From contig KE546978.1 of the NCBI GenBank assembly GCA_000442125.1, positions 124,001-188,000 on the forward strand: 64,000 nt of DNA, in the 5' to 3' direction. Positions 1-10,793 of this stretch are shown here, in pieces. Source of the DNA: Opeltia flavorubescens. Taxonomy: Eukaryota; Ascomycota; Lecanoromycetes; Teloschistales; Teloschistaceae. The position numbers and the translations under genes were made by a program. The notes below the pieces were generated by a model. It did no database searches. It worked only from the letters and a program-made list of their open reading frames with translations, and was not told the DNA's origin. Position 1 is the stretch's first letter. Each line of letters starts with the position of its first letter.

Positions 1-357
1 TCAACCCCCTCCTCTCATCTCATCCTCCATCATCACGCAGACTTCGGCCTCAGCAACCCTCCTGCGAAAATCTGGGCAGCGTACTTCCGCCTCTATCCGA
101 AATACAGGGGCGAGATAGGGGATCACTGTCGTACCGTTGGGGAGTTTATTGAGTTGTTGATAGAGAGGCCATTTGATGATGTGAGGGAGGGGGATGGGGG
201 GGTTGTGGAGGGGTTCGTGCGGTGGCATGCTGTGGGTTTGGTAGCACTTCTCCACAGAGTATCAGCAATCCCAGCAGATCTGCAAAAACCAACTCACTCA
301 CTCACCCATTCCAAACGTACTCTCTCTCCCTTCTATAACCCTACACCAGATCTCTAA
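1..357 (+). CDS. 3' end of a gene entering from the left edge (uncertain)
   Basis: The forward frame starting at base 1 is open until a TAA at 355-357. Its first 80 or so residues look protein-like, with well-spaced aromatic and charged residues such as KIWAAYFRLYPKYRGEIG. The last 30 residues look like non-coding read-through, and a possible donor (GTATCA) lies near base 260, so the true end may be earlier. No start is visible and I do not recognise a family. The reverse strand is also open over 1-228 with an ATG at 228, so the opposite orientation cannot be excluded. Confidence 0.3.
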   Translation, partial: STPSSHLILHHHADFGLSNPPAKIWAAYFRLYPKYRGEIGDHCRTVGEFIELLIERPFDDVREGDGGVVEGFVRWHAVGLVALLHRVSAIPADLQKPTHSLTHSKRTLSPFYNPTPDL

Positions 358-923
358 AAGAGCTATAGGCAGCAGCCATTCAGCAGCCACCCTCAAAAAG
401 GTTGCTCTCTCATCGCCGTGGGCCGAGTTACGTTAACGTGTTCAATTCTCTAAAGACCAAGGCTAGATATTTCGAGAGTGCTTGGCTTATCAGATTTTAT
501 ATTATTCACCACAATCAACGGTGTCAATCTGGTAAATTATGTAACGAAGTGAAGTTGACGGGTAGAGGAAAGCGGTAAACATCCAAGAAAAGAAAAAAAC
601 GAAGAAAAAGCGGAGGTGCCAGAAGAAAGAGCCTTTTCAAGAAATGACTATTGGAGGATTTAATTTAGACCAAGGCGCGTAAGTTGGGGGAGGGTAAACA
701 AGTGTTAAACTTCCACGAGAAAAGGAAGAAAGAGTGTTGCTGCAAAACTGGGGAAAATTTCGATATATACGTGAAACCTCTCCAATGGGTATCGCTCTAT
801 CCTGTCCTCTTTCCCCTCCTCCTCTCCCTTCCTCTTCTATCCTTCTTCTACTCCCCTTTCTCTCCCTCCTCCCCCCTTCTCCCGTAATCCATTTCCCCCA
901 CCCACTCCAATCCCTCCACTCCA

Positions 924-3057
924 TCAGAACCCAACTTTCCCATCACCACCCTGTCCCCCCACCGCAACACTAACCCTCCTAACCGCATCCCCATCCTGCG
1001 TCGGCGGACCCTTATAATTCTTCTTCCCCCAAACGAAATACCACCCCGTCGCCACAACGAAAAACGCAAAAAATACCACGGAGGCGTAATTCATGAATTC
1101 CGGGACGACAGGGATGGCGGAGGGCATGCAGAAGAGGGGGAGGGCGAGGGCGGACCAGCCTGTCATCTTGTTAGAACACGCAACTTTTCGAGAGTCCCGC
1201 TACGAAGCGTGACAAGAAAGGAAGAAGAAGAAGAAGCAAAGAAAATCACTTACAAACAGCGACCAAATTACAAACCCACCCCAACCCACCCCCAAGATAA
1301 AAGCTACATCCCTCAACCTGCTTCCTCCCCGTGATCAAATTAACAAAGATCGGGCACGCATAACTCAGCGTCAAACAAATAACGCCCACGCCCGAGAAAG
1401 CGTTGAAAGCCGCCGTGCTCCCGAAATATATCAACCCCAACACCAATTCCACAACCATGATCATCATCATCGCATTCAGCGGAACATCGAGTTTCGTATT
1501 CACCTGTTTCCACCACTTACTCCCCGGGATGGCGCCGTCGCGAGCGAATGCCCATGTGCAGCGGGAAGAAGCTGTTGTGCAGCCGATGCCGCAGAAGAGT
1601 GCTAGGACGAGGAGGGGGAGTAAAAGGGCGATGCTGCCCCCAGAGGAGCCGATGGCGGATTTGATGATTACGGGTGTGGGTTGGGCGGAGACGAGGGCGG
1701 CGAGGTCGGCTTGGTTGGGGAGGACGAAGACGAGGGGGATGAGGAAGACGAGGCCGGCGATGGTGTTGAGGACGATGGTGGCGACCATTGCTTTGGGGAC
1801 TTGAGTGGCGGGTTGTTGGACTTCTTCGCACATTCTGGGGCATAAGATGTCAGCGTGGGATACTAGAGAGCAGTCCTCGTCGCTTTTTGTGTCAAAAGTC
1901 ACACAGAAAATGGCAGGGGGTCAGGTTTTGGGGTATGCTCGTGAAGCAGCTATCGTAACGAAAGCGCGGACTCACGAGATTATCATCCCAGTGGATGAGG
2001 TAGCGTATGCGGCATGGAGAAGACCGACACAGAAGGACCAGCCTGCGGGCCATCCCGAGTAACTTGGGTCGAAATGTCCAAATACGTAGGCTGCGTCATG
2101 GCGTCCGTTTTTCGCAATGGCGAGCACGCACACAACGATGCAGATCAGGCCGGCAAAGGTCCAATATATGGCGAAGGTCTTTCACCTCAAATTAGAAAAT
2201 CGTTCAAAGAATAATATTAAAGGATGGACCTTACATCTAGCCACGGTAGCCATTTGTTTCCGAGCGCTGATACGGCATTGCACAGGAGTGTGATGGCGAA
2301 GAAGATAAGGTAGATCTGGTAGGTCTCGGCGGCGAAAATACCTACGCCAGGCTCGCTTTCGAAGACGTTGATGCAAGCGGCGAAGAATAGGGTGGTGCCA
2401 AAGTTGACAGCAAGAGTGATAGTTCTAGAAATGCGTTTAGCACCTGCCCAATCTAGGATCGGTCGTACTGTGAACGAGTTGTCTGTGTCGCGGAAACTTG
2501 AATCACCATCTCGTGACAGCTCATCAACTCTCGGAGACAAACAGACTACCCTCGCTTGTTGTACCCAAGACTCCGTACATATTGCCGACCACGAAGGACC
2601 AACCGCATATCCAGGACGCTATCAGCCGATAGGAGGGAGAGGCGAGCATGAAGGTCTGATAATAGACGCCACCAGATGTAGGATAGACGCTCGTGATTTC
2701 GCCCAATGATGCGGCGACGCAAAGAATAATCAACGAGACGGCGACCCATCCCCAGATGATGTTGACAGGGCCACCGCCTGCCAATGGGTAGTAGAGTGTT
2801 GTCGCTAGACCGTATGGAATGGCGGCGAGGACAAAGGACATGAAAGCAACCTGAAGAGTGGAGCGCGATCGTAGCAATTCGACCTGGTAGCCCATGGCTT
2901 CGAGGAGGTCATCGGCGGAGTTGTGGCCGCCATTTTCTCTCGACTGCTTTGCGTCGACACTCAGGTTCCTCTCCTTAACCAGACTCCGACGGTGGAGATC
3001 GCTCCCATCAGCGAAAGCTTCGGATTGTGCGCCGTACGCGTTGTCGTAGTTGGACAT
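924..3057 (-). CDS. APC-family amino acid/GABA/choline permease
   Basis: Predicted 562-residue plasma-membrane transporter of the amino acid-polyamine-organocation superfamily, closest in feel to fungal GABA or choline permeases (Uga4/Hnm1 type). Five exons: 3057-2579, 2424-2235, 2178-1976, 1834-1254 and 1159-924. All introns are GT-AG and the frame is kept throughout. About 60 hydrophilic N-terminal residues come before the first helix, near LQVAFMSFVLAAIPYGLA. Family signatures include the conserved loop SLGEITSVYPTSGG, SWICGW, and EEVQQPATQVPKAM after the helix-6 region. Around twelve hydrophobic segments are expected; the C-tail after GWYFVWGKKNYKGP is short. The ATG at 3057 is the first Met of the long N-terminal frame. 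Introns 1 and 3 (154 and 141 nt) are long for this window. Substrate cannot be decided from sequence. Confidence 0.9.
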
Positions 3058-4589
3058 GGTGGAGGGCGATTATCTTGTCGAAAGGAAAGTCTGGGACAGA
3101 AGGATGAACATGTCTCCCCACTCGTTTTCCAGCCTAGGCCAATGTAAGAGCTAGTCTGCTCGGCATCCCGAGAGTCAGATCTCATTGAATTACCTGTATT
3201 CATTGGTCAGTGATCTTATGGCCATCCCGTGTGACGGAGTAGCTGCAGAAGATGGATGACAAGCTTTGAATGCATCAAGGTTCTGGGCCCGGATCAGGCT
3301 CGATTAAGCCAAGTGCATGTCCCACGCGAAGCCAGATAAGATTAGAGCCCCGCTTGATGCGAGGCATGGAACCCCACCGTACGCCACCTCATCGGCTTTG
3401 CATTCTGTAATTCGGCTATTCTGTCTTGGTGACACATGGAAAGAGTTCCACAGGAAAGCTGTAATGACTTCAAATGTCCGAAGTTGATACGGTTGATGTA
3501 TTACTCCGTGGAAGTCTTTCAATGATGACCCGCCAGCTTATTTAGGTTCCATCTCATGGTGCAAGGGGGCTGCAATATCAACATATGGCAGGGACTGTCA
3601 AAGTAGAAGTATGTACTCACGGCCCAAGATTGATCATTCATGACTTCCTTTCATACTGCGCAACTCCATCTCCCAGATGTCTTCTCTATGACAGGCGCGA
3701 GCTTCAGACACTCTGCAAATAAGGCGGACCGGAGATAGAATTAAAAAAAAGAAGAGGAAAAGGGAAAAAGGGCAAAGACGAGAAAAGATGGCGAGATTGC
3801 TATTGATTGATCGAACGTAACACAAGCGAGACAGAGATTTGAAATCGATATCCAGAAAATGATCCTGGTTTGTCAAAGTATCAATTCGACATTGGGAGTG
3901 GTAAAACGATCTCATAGACATGACTCGAGTTTAATCGTGGAAGAAGTTAATCATATAGAGCCGGCGTGATGATTTCTTGTACAAAAACACCAGCGTTCAA
4001 ATGCTTGTGATTCGGTATTGTATATGACTCATTTGGCGTAGATAGAGAAAGCCGTTTTCTCCACGTCGTGAAATGGTAGAAAAGATGCATCTATGAGAGC
4101 TTGCACATAGGCAAATCACGATAGTACGGTTGCACAGATAATGGTCACTCTTTCATAAATCTCGATAAATGTAGTTTTGGATTTCTTTCGAGACGTCCCT
4201 GACAGCAGCATATATTGGCGACAAGCGCCAGGACTATATCGCATGTCATCGTCACTGACCAATGCTAAGCGTTCCTCCTTTTTGTCACTGCCGCTCGCGT
4301 ACCATGACAACAGCGAGGAGCTGATACATCTGCGGGTCAAAGTGCTTGTAGGGCCCATGATCTTACAGTTGAAACCGGGGAAATTTCTTCTTTCTGTCGT
4401 AGCGCGCGTCCATTGAGCGAATAAAGAGATCAATTCCGCATGAAGACGGGTCGCATCGTCGGGGACGTCCGTGCTGGATGATTTTTGGACGTGGTGTATG
4501 GTATTCGTGATGGAAATTTCAATTTTCCTGTCAATGGAACGATGGGGAACGCATCAGCAAATCTTCGTTCCTGATCAGCATCAATAGCG
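3058..4589. other. Intergenic stretch, no gene seen
   Basis: About 1.5 kb between the permease start and the next gene. Open frames are short, without family motifs or plausible splicing. It holds the permease 5' region and the promoter of the gene at 4590. An AT-rich purine tract lies near 3741-3775. I see no RNA gene. Confidence 0.6.
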
Positions 4590-5870
4590 ATGGTGTCAGT
4601 ATCATGGTCTCCCCTCATCATAATCATCTGCATAGCATGGCTCCTACACCAAATTTCCGCCGTAATCCAACCGACTTGCAACCGCGAAATCTTCGGGCAA
4701 CCAGATTTCGAAGCCTGCAGGGCGCTATTGTTCGGCACACTCGATCAAAATTATGAGATGCTCACCCGAGGCATCAACGAAATCGATCGTAGAGATCACT
4801 TGTTCCACACGGCGGCCGATACTCTGCTGGCTCGGGATAGACCTTATGGGGTTTCGTTTTATCAATGGCAGCAGAGAATGATGTTGCCTCAGCCCAGGTA
4901 TCCAGATCTTTGGGTGAATTCCCATCCGGCAGGGAGTGTGCCGGCGGCGACTCGATTCTGGCCTGTACCTTGGTCCAATGGTGAGGGACATTCCTCCTCG
5001 ATCAGTTGGGCTCTGCTGACCCAAGCTTTGCACCTGAAATAGCCGGTTGTAACATCATGCTGCTTCCGGTCCGTCGCGTCAACGGACAGTACACATGGGA
5101 TACCGGGAAATACCCAGCTTTGGCCATGACCGGACAGAGAATAAACCGTTATTGCGTTCGGTCTGCACAACAAGGAGGTAGGGACAGCGGTGGGTTGATG
5201 TTCGCAGGTGGGTCCAATTGAAAAACGAGAGCGCCGGGACATGACTGATTTGGTGTGGATAGGTGACAATGGTCGAATGACAATGGTTTTGTATGGAGCA
5301 TTGTCGAGGTTTGATAACACGACCAGATCCAGACTATCTAACGGCCTGCCGATGTATCTCAACGAACCAGAGAGACCACCGGAGCGACCGCGGAATCCAC
5401 TCGAGGAGCCGAACGCGCCGCCCGCACCGAAGCGGACCAAGATCGATCCCGACACCTCCAGTGTAGGCTCGAATAATCCAGTATATTCCATGGCTTTACA
5501 GAATTCATTATCAGCCAACATTGGGAGCGGTTGGTGGCTCCATAACTTCGTCATCAAACCAATTCTCCCAGTCGTCAATGCTGCAAAGGAGCTCGTGTCC
5601 TTCTATAACCTCGTGACGCAGAAAGCTGGGGATCAATTACAGGCAGGCACGGAAGAGTCAAAGAGGATATCCTTTCAACATGGCGCGATATCTCTGGTAT
5701 TGACGGGTACTGATATAATATACTGGGATTGGATCATAGGATTCGCCACGGCGATGGTGGATTCGACAAACGTTGGTAATCCAGCTCAGTACAAGTCCAC
5801 GGTGACCAGTATATGGCAGCAGAACACCATTCTTGCCGAATTGTTCTTGGGTGGTTCTGGGCCCGGCTGA
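4590..5870 (+). CDS. Secreted protein of unknown function
   Basis: Predicted 387-residue secreted protein. Exons 4590-4980, 5043-5207 and 5263-5870; introns of 62 and 55 nt have good donors (GTGAGG, GTGGGT) and CTGAC/CTGAT branch-like sites. The first 24 residues form a clear signal peptide (SPLIIIICIAWLLHQISA). The next 180 residues carry paired cysteines (PTCNREIFGQPDFEAC and GCNIMLLPVRR) and aromatic motifs such as FYQWQQRMMLPQ. I recall similar patterns in small secreted ascomycete proteins of unknown role. A Pro/Arg-rich linker (ERPPERPRNPLEEP) leads to a C-terminal part with hydrophobic stretches near IISFVL-like and DWIIGFATAMV segments. The 3' end is uncertain: a weak donor just before the stop could join an exon starting near 5902, but that would run into the opposing gene. 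Confidence 0.62.
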
Positions 5871-5980
5871 CGAGTTTGAATTCGATATTCTGTTCATGCC
5901 CCAGTGCGGCTCAAGAGCGTCGAGTTTGTACGCACTCCTGTTGCAACTAGAGTGTGCCTGTGTATGGATATCCCAGCTCT

Positions 5981-6597
5981 TCATTCCCCTTCCTCTAACA
6001 CAACATGTTCCGGCACCCTCCCATCCCTAATCGGAATCGAAATCGCCACAGTCTCCTCCCCACCCGGATACACCGTCCTATGTCCCTCCGCGCTCACATC
6101 CTTCGTATCCGCCGCGAGAATCAACCCGCCTCTTCCCCCCTCAACCCTCACAGATTGTCCAGTCCCCGGGATCGAAATAACGGCTTCACCGGCGAGGAAG
6201 GCTACATACCTGTTTCCACAAATCAGCTGTCAGCTTATGCAGCCATATCGTTCGAGGGGTTTGTGACAGGATTGCGTGAAGTGCAATTGAAAGGAGGAGG
6301 CAGGGAGAAAGAGGGGGGCAGGAAAGGAATTACATACTGCACAGCAGGCGCACAATGAACGCCCCCATCAAAATGCGGCGGAATCACCACATAACTCGCG
6401 CGGTCCACATTCCCTAGAGAGGCGAATGAAGCGCCGGATATGCCTGGTTGGGTGGAGGTTGTGAAGGGGGAAGAAGTGAGGCGCCAACGTTCGATGGTGG
6501 AGGTGCCGTTTTTGGCGGTTATGGCGATGATGTCGAGGTGGGTTTGTGGGGAGGGGTTCGTTGGTGGAGGGTCTGGTGTTATTGTTGATGTCGACAT
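5981..6597 (-). CDS. Small cupin-like protein
   Basis: Predicted 162-residue protein. Exons 6597-6338 and 6209-5981 are joined across a 128-nt intron (donor GTATGT, acceptor AACAG). The spliced frame runs through HFDGGVHCAPAVQYVAFLAGEAVIS, shown here as the join of HCAPAVQ and YVAFLAGEA, then PGTGQSVRV and ends PEHVVLEEGE. The GG-V-H pattern followed by short beta-rich Gly/Val segments suggests a cupin-type barrel, but the full set of metal-binding histidines is not obvious, so catalysis is not implied. No signal peptide. The start is the only ATG before a Pro/Thr-rich N-terminus. It is tail-to-tail with the secreted-protein gene, 110 bp apart. Fold call by pattern only. Confidence 0.65.
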
Positions 6598-7149
6598 GAT
6601 TGTAGAAGATTAAATGTGGGTGAGGAGACATGGGAGGTGAATGACGTCACTGCTTTGACGGGATGGAGATATTATGTGTTGAGGGTGAGGGTGATGCGAA
6701 GATAACATATGAAACACCTCGATTTCAAAAAGGTGGTTTATGATGCAGGCATTCACGTCCCTACCCAACAGGCCGTGGTATTGTTACCGAAGGATTGACA
6801 CAGAAGGATCGAATGCAGTGCTTGTGCAGAAGATCCTTCTGTTCATAAACTTTAAGCCACCGACGAATGGATTACTTCAATTGTAGATTATCTGCCTGAT
6901 AGACTGCTAAGGTAGTGAAGCTCTTCATTCGCCGCCAAGATGAACAAGTACTAAGCTGTGCAAATTACCACGTGTAAGGATCTCGCTCAGTAGGATCCTT
7001 GATTTTGATTTTCAACTGCCCTTCTGTGTCTGCAATTTCAACAGCAGCTTCAATTGGTTTAAATAATGTGGACCATTCCATACGATTGACGGGGTGGAAT
7101 CTCGACTCGGTCAAAATGCTCCAAATTCAGTCCATGCTTCAATTTGGTT

Positions 7150-7800
7150 TATTATTCCTTCTCCGAGCTCCAATTCACAGGAAAGGAAGTAAGAAACTCG
7201 ATGAGTGTTCTATACGTAACGGAAACGACTTCACTGATATTATAGATGGTGTCAAGGCAGTGGTGGAGGATATTGATGCCAGCGTGAAGGATATTGATGC
7301 CAGCGTGAAAGGTACTGATAACTTAGTCGTAGTTGATTTGGCGGTACAGGTCAAAAGGCGACTTGCTAATCCATTGAGACGCGGAGATGTGAATCTATCA
7401 ACGTGGTGGAGAAAGATAGTATTGATCGATCATTCCGTTGTAGTTGTGACCGAGTCCTCGGATTATCTTTGACATCATTTGGGCTCCAGTATATTCTTCT
7501 CCGATGTCTCTGATATCCAATCGACACATTTCGTGATGATTCAGATACTCCTGGATGGAGGAGCATTGTCTATCCTCCTTCGCACCCTCCTCAAATCGAA
7601 AGAAGCAATGAAACATTGAATTGATCGCATTCGTCCCCTTCGGTGAAAGCACAATTTGTGCACAGTCCCTTTATACCTCGATATCCTTTGTCTCGATGGC
7701 AAGTCGACACGTGCGAAGAAGATGGGAGAAGATGCCTTCTCCTTCCGCACGCTCGGCTATGATAACCGGTAGTGTCACCAATTTAGTTTCTCTATGGTTC
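7150..7800 (-). mobile_element. Possible gag remnant of a Ty1/copia-like LTR element (fossil)
   Basis: Minus-strand frames here include a stretch resembling the gag region of copia-type elements: a segment like SSIQEYLNHHE, then IRDIGEEYTGAQMMSKIIRG followed by LGHNYNGMID. That resembles the usual pattern of a short spacer, I-x-D/E-E, and a leucine-rich G-L-x-x-x-Y motif. The element is broken, with several interruptions. No protease, integrase or reverse transcriptase could be recognised beside it and no flanking long terminal repeats were seen, so it would be an old fragment. The assignment is by pattern memory and could be wrong; a decayed host gene is the alternative. Confidence 0.33.
7269..7310. 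repeat. 21-bp direct doublet
   Basis: Two adjacent copies of a 21-bp unit beginning GATATTGATGCCAGCGTGAA, differing only at the last base. In the forward frame it reads DIDASVK twice. It lies opposite the gag-like remnant. Confidence 0.85.
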
Positions 7801-8182
7801 AATAGTGAGATAGGCCTCGCCCTTCCTCTCGTCCTTACCCTTGAACTGTATTTCTATTCCATCCTGATAAAAGATTTTCATTCATTGACTAGGACGCTGT
7901 TAGTTGGTACGGACGAACGCAGGTAAAGAGGGTGGACTTACCTCAGTGTCAATGAGAGGGTAGGTAGATGTCACGTCTTCTGCTCGATATGGACATAGTT
8001 GTTCTCCGCATACTGGTGAAATCGCAAAGCACCCTTCTCCAAGCCCGAAACTCGATGTAGAAAGTCATGCTTGGCTACTGGCGTCTTGGGTTTCTAGCAT
8101 TGTGCGTCGGGCTGCCCTCGTGGTGATCACCGTCTCACTATGTGTTTCCCGATTTCCCAGAATCTGATTCTGGACGATCTCA

Positions 8183-8272
8183 GTCTCCACGACCTGGTTC
8201 TCCACGACCTGGTTCTCCACGACCTGATTCTCCATGACCTGATTCTCCATGACATGATTCTCCATGGTTTGA
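8183..8272. repeat. 15-bp minisatellite, about six to seven copies
   Basis: Tandem 15-bp units of the type CTCCACGACCTGGTT, grading to CTCCATGACCTGATT towards the right end. Because the unit is a multiple of three, all minus-strand frames stay periodic. One reads ENQVV/ENQVM pentapeptides and runs on to a stop at 8065; another reads WRTRS; a third reads GEPGR. Divergence rises along the array, which suggests stepwise duplication from one end. Confidence 0.9.
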
Positions 8273-8750
8273 TCCATTCGGCCAAGTCATTTGATTTTGA
8301 GCCATCGGCGAGAGCGACTCTTCGCCATACTGCTGCGAAGATTTGCCCACATTGGTCGCAAAGGCAATCAAGCTGATGACTTGCTGCATGATTTCCACTC
8401 GCCCGGAAGTTGGCACAAATTCGAAAGGCAAGCGCCTTCGTTAAGAGATCGTCGTCGGTGATGTCAGCCTGGTTTCGAGCAGACCGAATAATGCAGTCCA
8501 TTTCATTGCTGTGATCTTTGGGTTCTTCCCTTCAAATTGATCCGTAGATTGATGTTTTCCAGTTGAAGTGTTCTGTCTCCTCTCCTTTGTGAGTTCTGGA
8601 TGAGCCACCCAAGACTTTCCAGTCTCGCGTCCTTCAGTATACTTTCCTGCTCATTCTCCACCGCATCCTGCTCCGTGATTCTCTCCACGACATTGCGTCT
8701 GTTATCCTGACCTTCCAGTGAACAGCCAGAGAGTCCGTCCCTTCGCCGAC

Positions 8751-8807
8751 GATCGAGGTCGAGATCGAGATCAAGGTCGAGATCGAGATCGAGGTTAAGA
8801 TCAAGAT
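8751..8807. repeat. Hexanucleotide repeat (GATCTC/GAGATC type)
   Basis: Nine or so imperfect 6-bp units of GAGATC/AAGGTC type. On the minus strand it reads as alternating Asp-Leu (LDLDLDL) inside a 143-codon open frame that starts from TTG, not ATG. I do not accept the frame as a gene on this evidence. Confidence 0.88.
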
Positions 8808-10239
8808 GAGAATGGTGACGATCATCGTAATGAAAAGGATGAAAATTGGAGGCTCTCGGTGAGAGTTGGTTGGGGCTTTGCTCGAGCCTCTGAGGCCGAT
8901 ATGTGTATTGCTGCTGGCTCCATCTCAATCTCAACCAATCTTGTATCTGAATCGGTCATCTCGACTTCGGAGAGGTTTGTCAAGAGTTGTGTGATAGGAT
9001 GGGAATGGAGAAAGTCCAGCAGGACTTGGAATAAAGTGGAGTGATGGATTTTTCTCCAGGACGGTGGAAGAGTAATGGAAATAGTATCACCACTGAGAAG
9101 TGCACCATTGAATCGTTCGACAATTAGACTTCCTAAACCCCCGACACGGGTCGTCGTCTTCGATTCAAGTCCTTCATTCCATACTCCTTTTGCGCCCTCT
9201 TGGTACGCTTTGTAGAAACATCATCTGTCTGTGTTGAATGTTCTCTACTTGTAGCGAGCACGGCTTTCTCTCGCCGATACACGACACCTTCATTCCTTCA
9301 ACTTTATCCTGGTGCTTGAGCCAAAGCCCGGGTCGTATTGCCGGATCAAATGCCCATCCATCCAGAATCCAGCAGGCCACTACCAGGTTGAAGATGAATG
9401 AAGCTCATCTGCACTAGGAACAAGACTCGCGCATCCGGGGCGACATATTCTCCACCGCTAATACACTGTTTGTTCTTTAGCGAGACGAGGTCCGCAATTC
9501 CAGCGGATTGAACGTAGGAGGCAAACATCGTGCTGTCCTTGTCCCTGTCCCTGCTGTCCCCATTGAACAGGATAGCCATCCTCCCCTATCCTCAGATCAT
9601 CCGTCGTCACGGCACTCACTGCAGTCGCAACAACAACACTCAGATTCTGACATACCTCCGGCAAAGGTGAACTCGCTGCGTTTCCGCTTATGTGCTTCGC
9701 GCTCCTCGGCTTCTTGTCATCTTGACAATATACGCTGGTATCGCTCTTCGCGAGCGAACATATTCCACGCTTTTCGTGATGTGCAGGTGTCGTGAGCTGG
9801 TTCCAGTTCGCGCAGGCTGTACTCGTAAGGTGCGAGACCCTGATCATGAAATGCCCCTTCTGATCTGGGTGACATGGTATCCGGCTGCTCTGACTGCTCT
9901 TCGGCATCGATCATCGCCATGATCAAACGGCGACTGTCATCAAGTGTCGAAGGATAATTATGCGTCGCACGGCGGCAAGGACGGCTCTCGGGCTGCTTCG
10001 ACTGCCTACCACAGCATTGGAATCAGGGACACTTCGCAAGTCTTAGGGCAATCGACGGCTTTGGCGATAGGCAAGACTAGGCAAAATTCTGCATCAGCCC
10101 TTTGACGCTCCTGCTCTTCGTGCTCTCTTTGAGACTCCTCCAAGAATTGACGGAGGGGTTTCCTCGTCTGGCTCTTATTTGTCGTCTGAGCTTACTCTAG
10201 CATTCGCTGCCGCGGTCAAAGATGCTGTGGTGTCCCTAG

Positions 10240-10793
10240 CTAGACTCGTCGATTCTGATCTGGAAAGACAGACCGACTCGAGATGTTACCGACATGAAGA
10301 CCTGTTATGAAGGATGTAGTCTGATAGAAAGTGTATCCACTTGGGGCTGATACCAAATTCGCTGAAAATGTTTGATTGGTGAATGCCTGTAAAGGCCGCC
10401 ACCGAGGTCGAGGTTCCGTAATAGCTGCTGGACAGGAGAGCCCCAATAGCATGTCATCGATACCACGACGACCAGTGTATGCGAGTTTGTTCATAATAGC
10501 TTCTCCTTCCTGACGCATGAAATGGCGGTGTAAGAGGTGAATTTCAACCAAGTCTGCGACTCCATATGTCCACACAGTCGTCAAAGCTGGCAGGTATTTT
10601 CCTTGGGAAAGTCTTGAGATGCTGCACAATTCGTTGCGTCATGATCAATCAACAAACGATTGTAGATATCTGCTGCGACGATGGAATCGACATCGAGATA
10701 GGACATAGTTAAGCTTGAGCTCAAACCAACTGGGCTGGGTTCAGTGGTCAGCACGTTGTGGGCAGCCGTTGTTTGCTGGTACTTACCTTGCAA
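10240..10793 (-). pseudogene. Broken remnant of a protein-coding gene (unassigned)
   Basis: Two overlapping minus-strand frames look like consecutive parts of one protein: an upstream part with VDSIVAADIYNRLLIDHDAT and a downstream part with TTVWTYGVADLVEIHLLHRH. The second has a pattern I vaguely recall from fungal proteins of unknown function. The reading frame is not continuous and no supporting ATG or intron was found, so I call it a remnant. It sits in the gene-poor tract beside repeats. It could instead belong to an unrecognised element. Confidence 0.3.

Noticed and set aside
4889-5578. 229-codon minus-strand frame
   Set aside because: It lies opposite the spliced secreted-protein gene, has no motif, and its amino acid pattern looks like an antisense shadow.
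5904-6266. Forward frame overlapping the cupin-like gene, possible extra exon of the secreted gene
   Set aside because: The first 20 residues look plausible but the needed donor is weak and the frame then runs antisense through the well-spliced cupin exon.
8503-8934. 143-codon minus-strand frame with Asp-Leu repeats as a gene
   Set aside because: It starts from TTG, depends on the repeat for openness and has no splice-supported continuation.
9170-9930. Protease or integrase of an LTR element in the minus-strand frames here
   Set aside because: One short Asp-Ser-Gly triplet is not enough; no other catalytic signature or terminal repeats were found.
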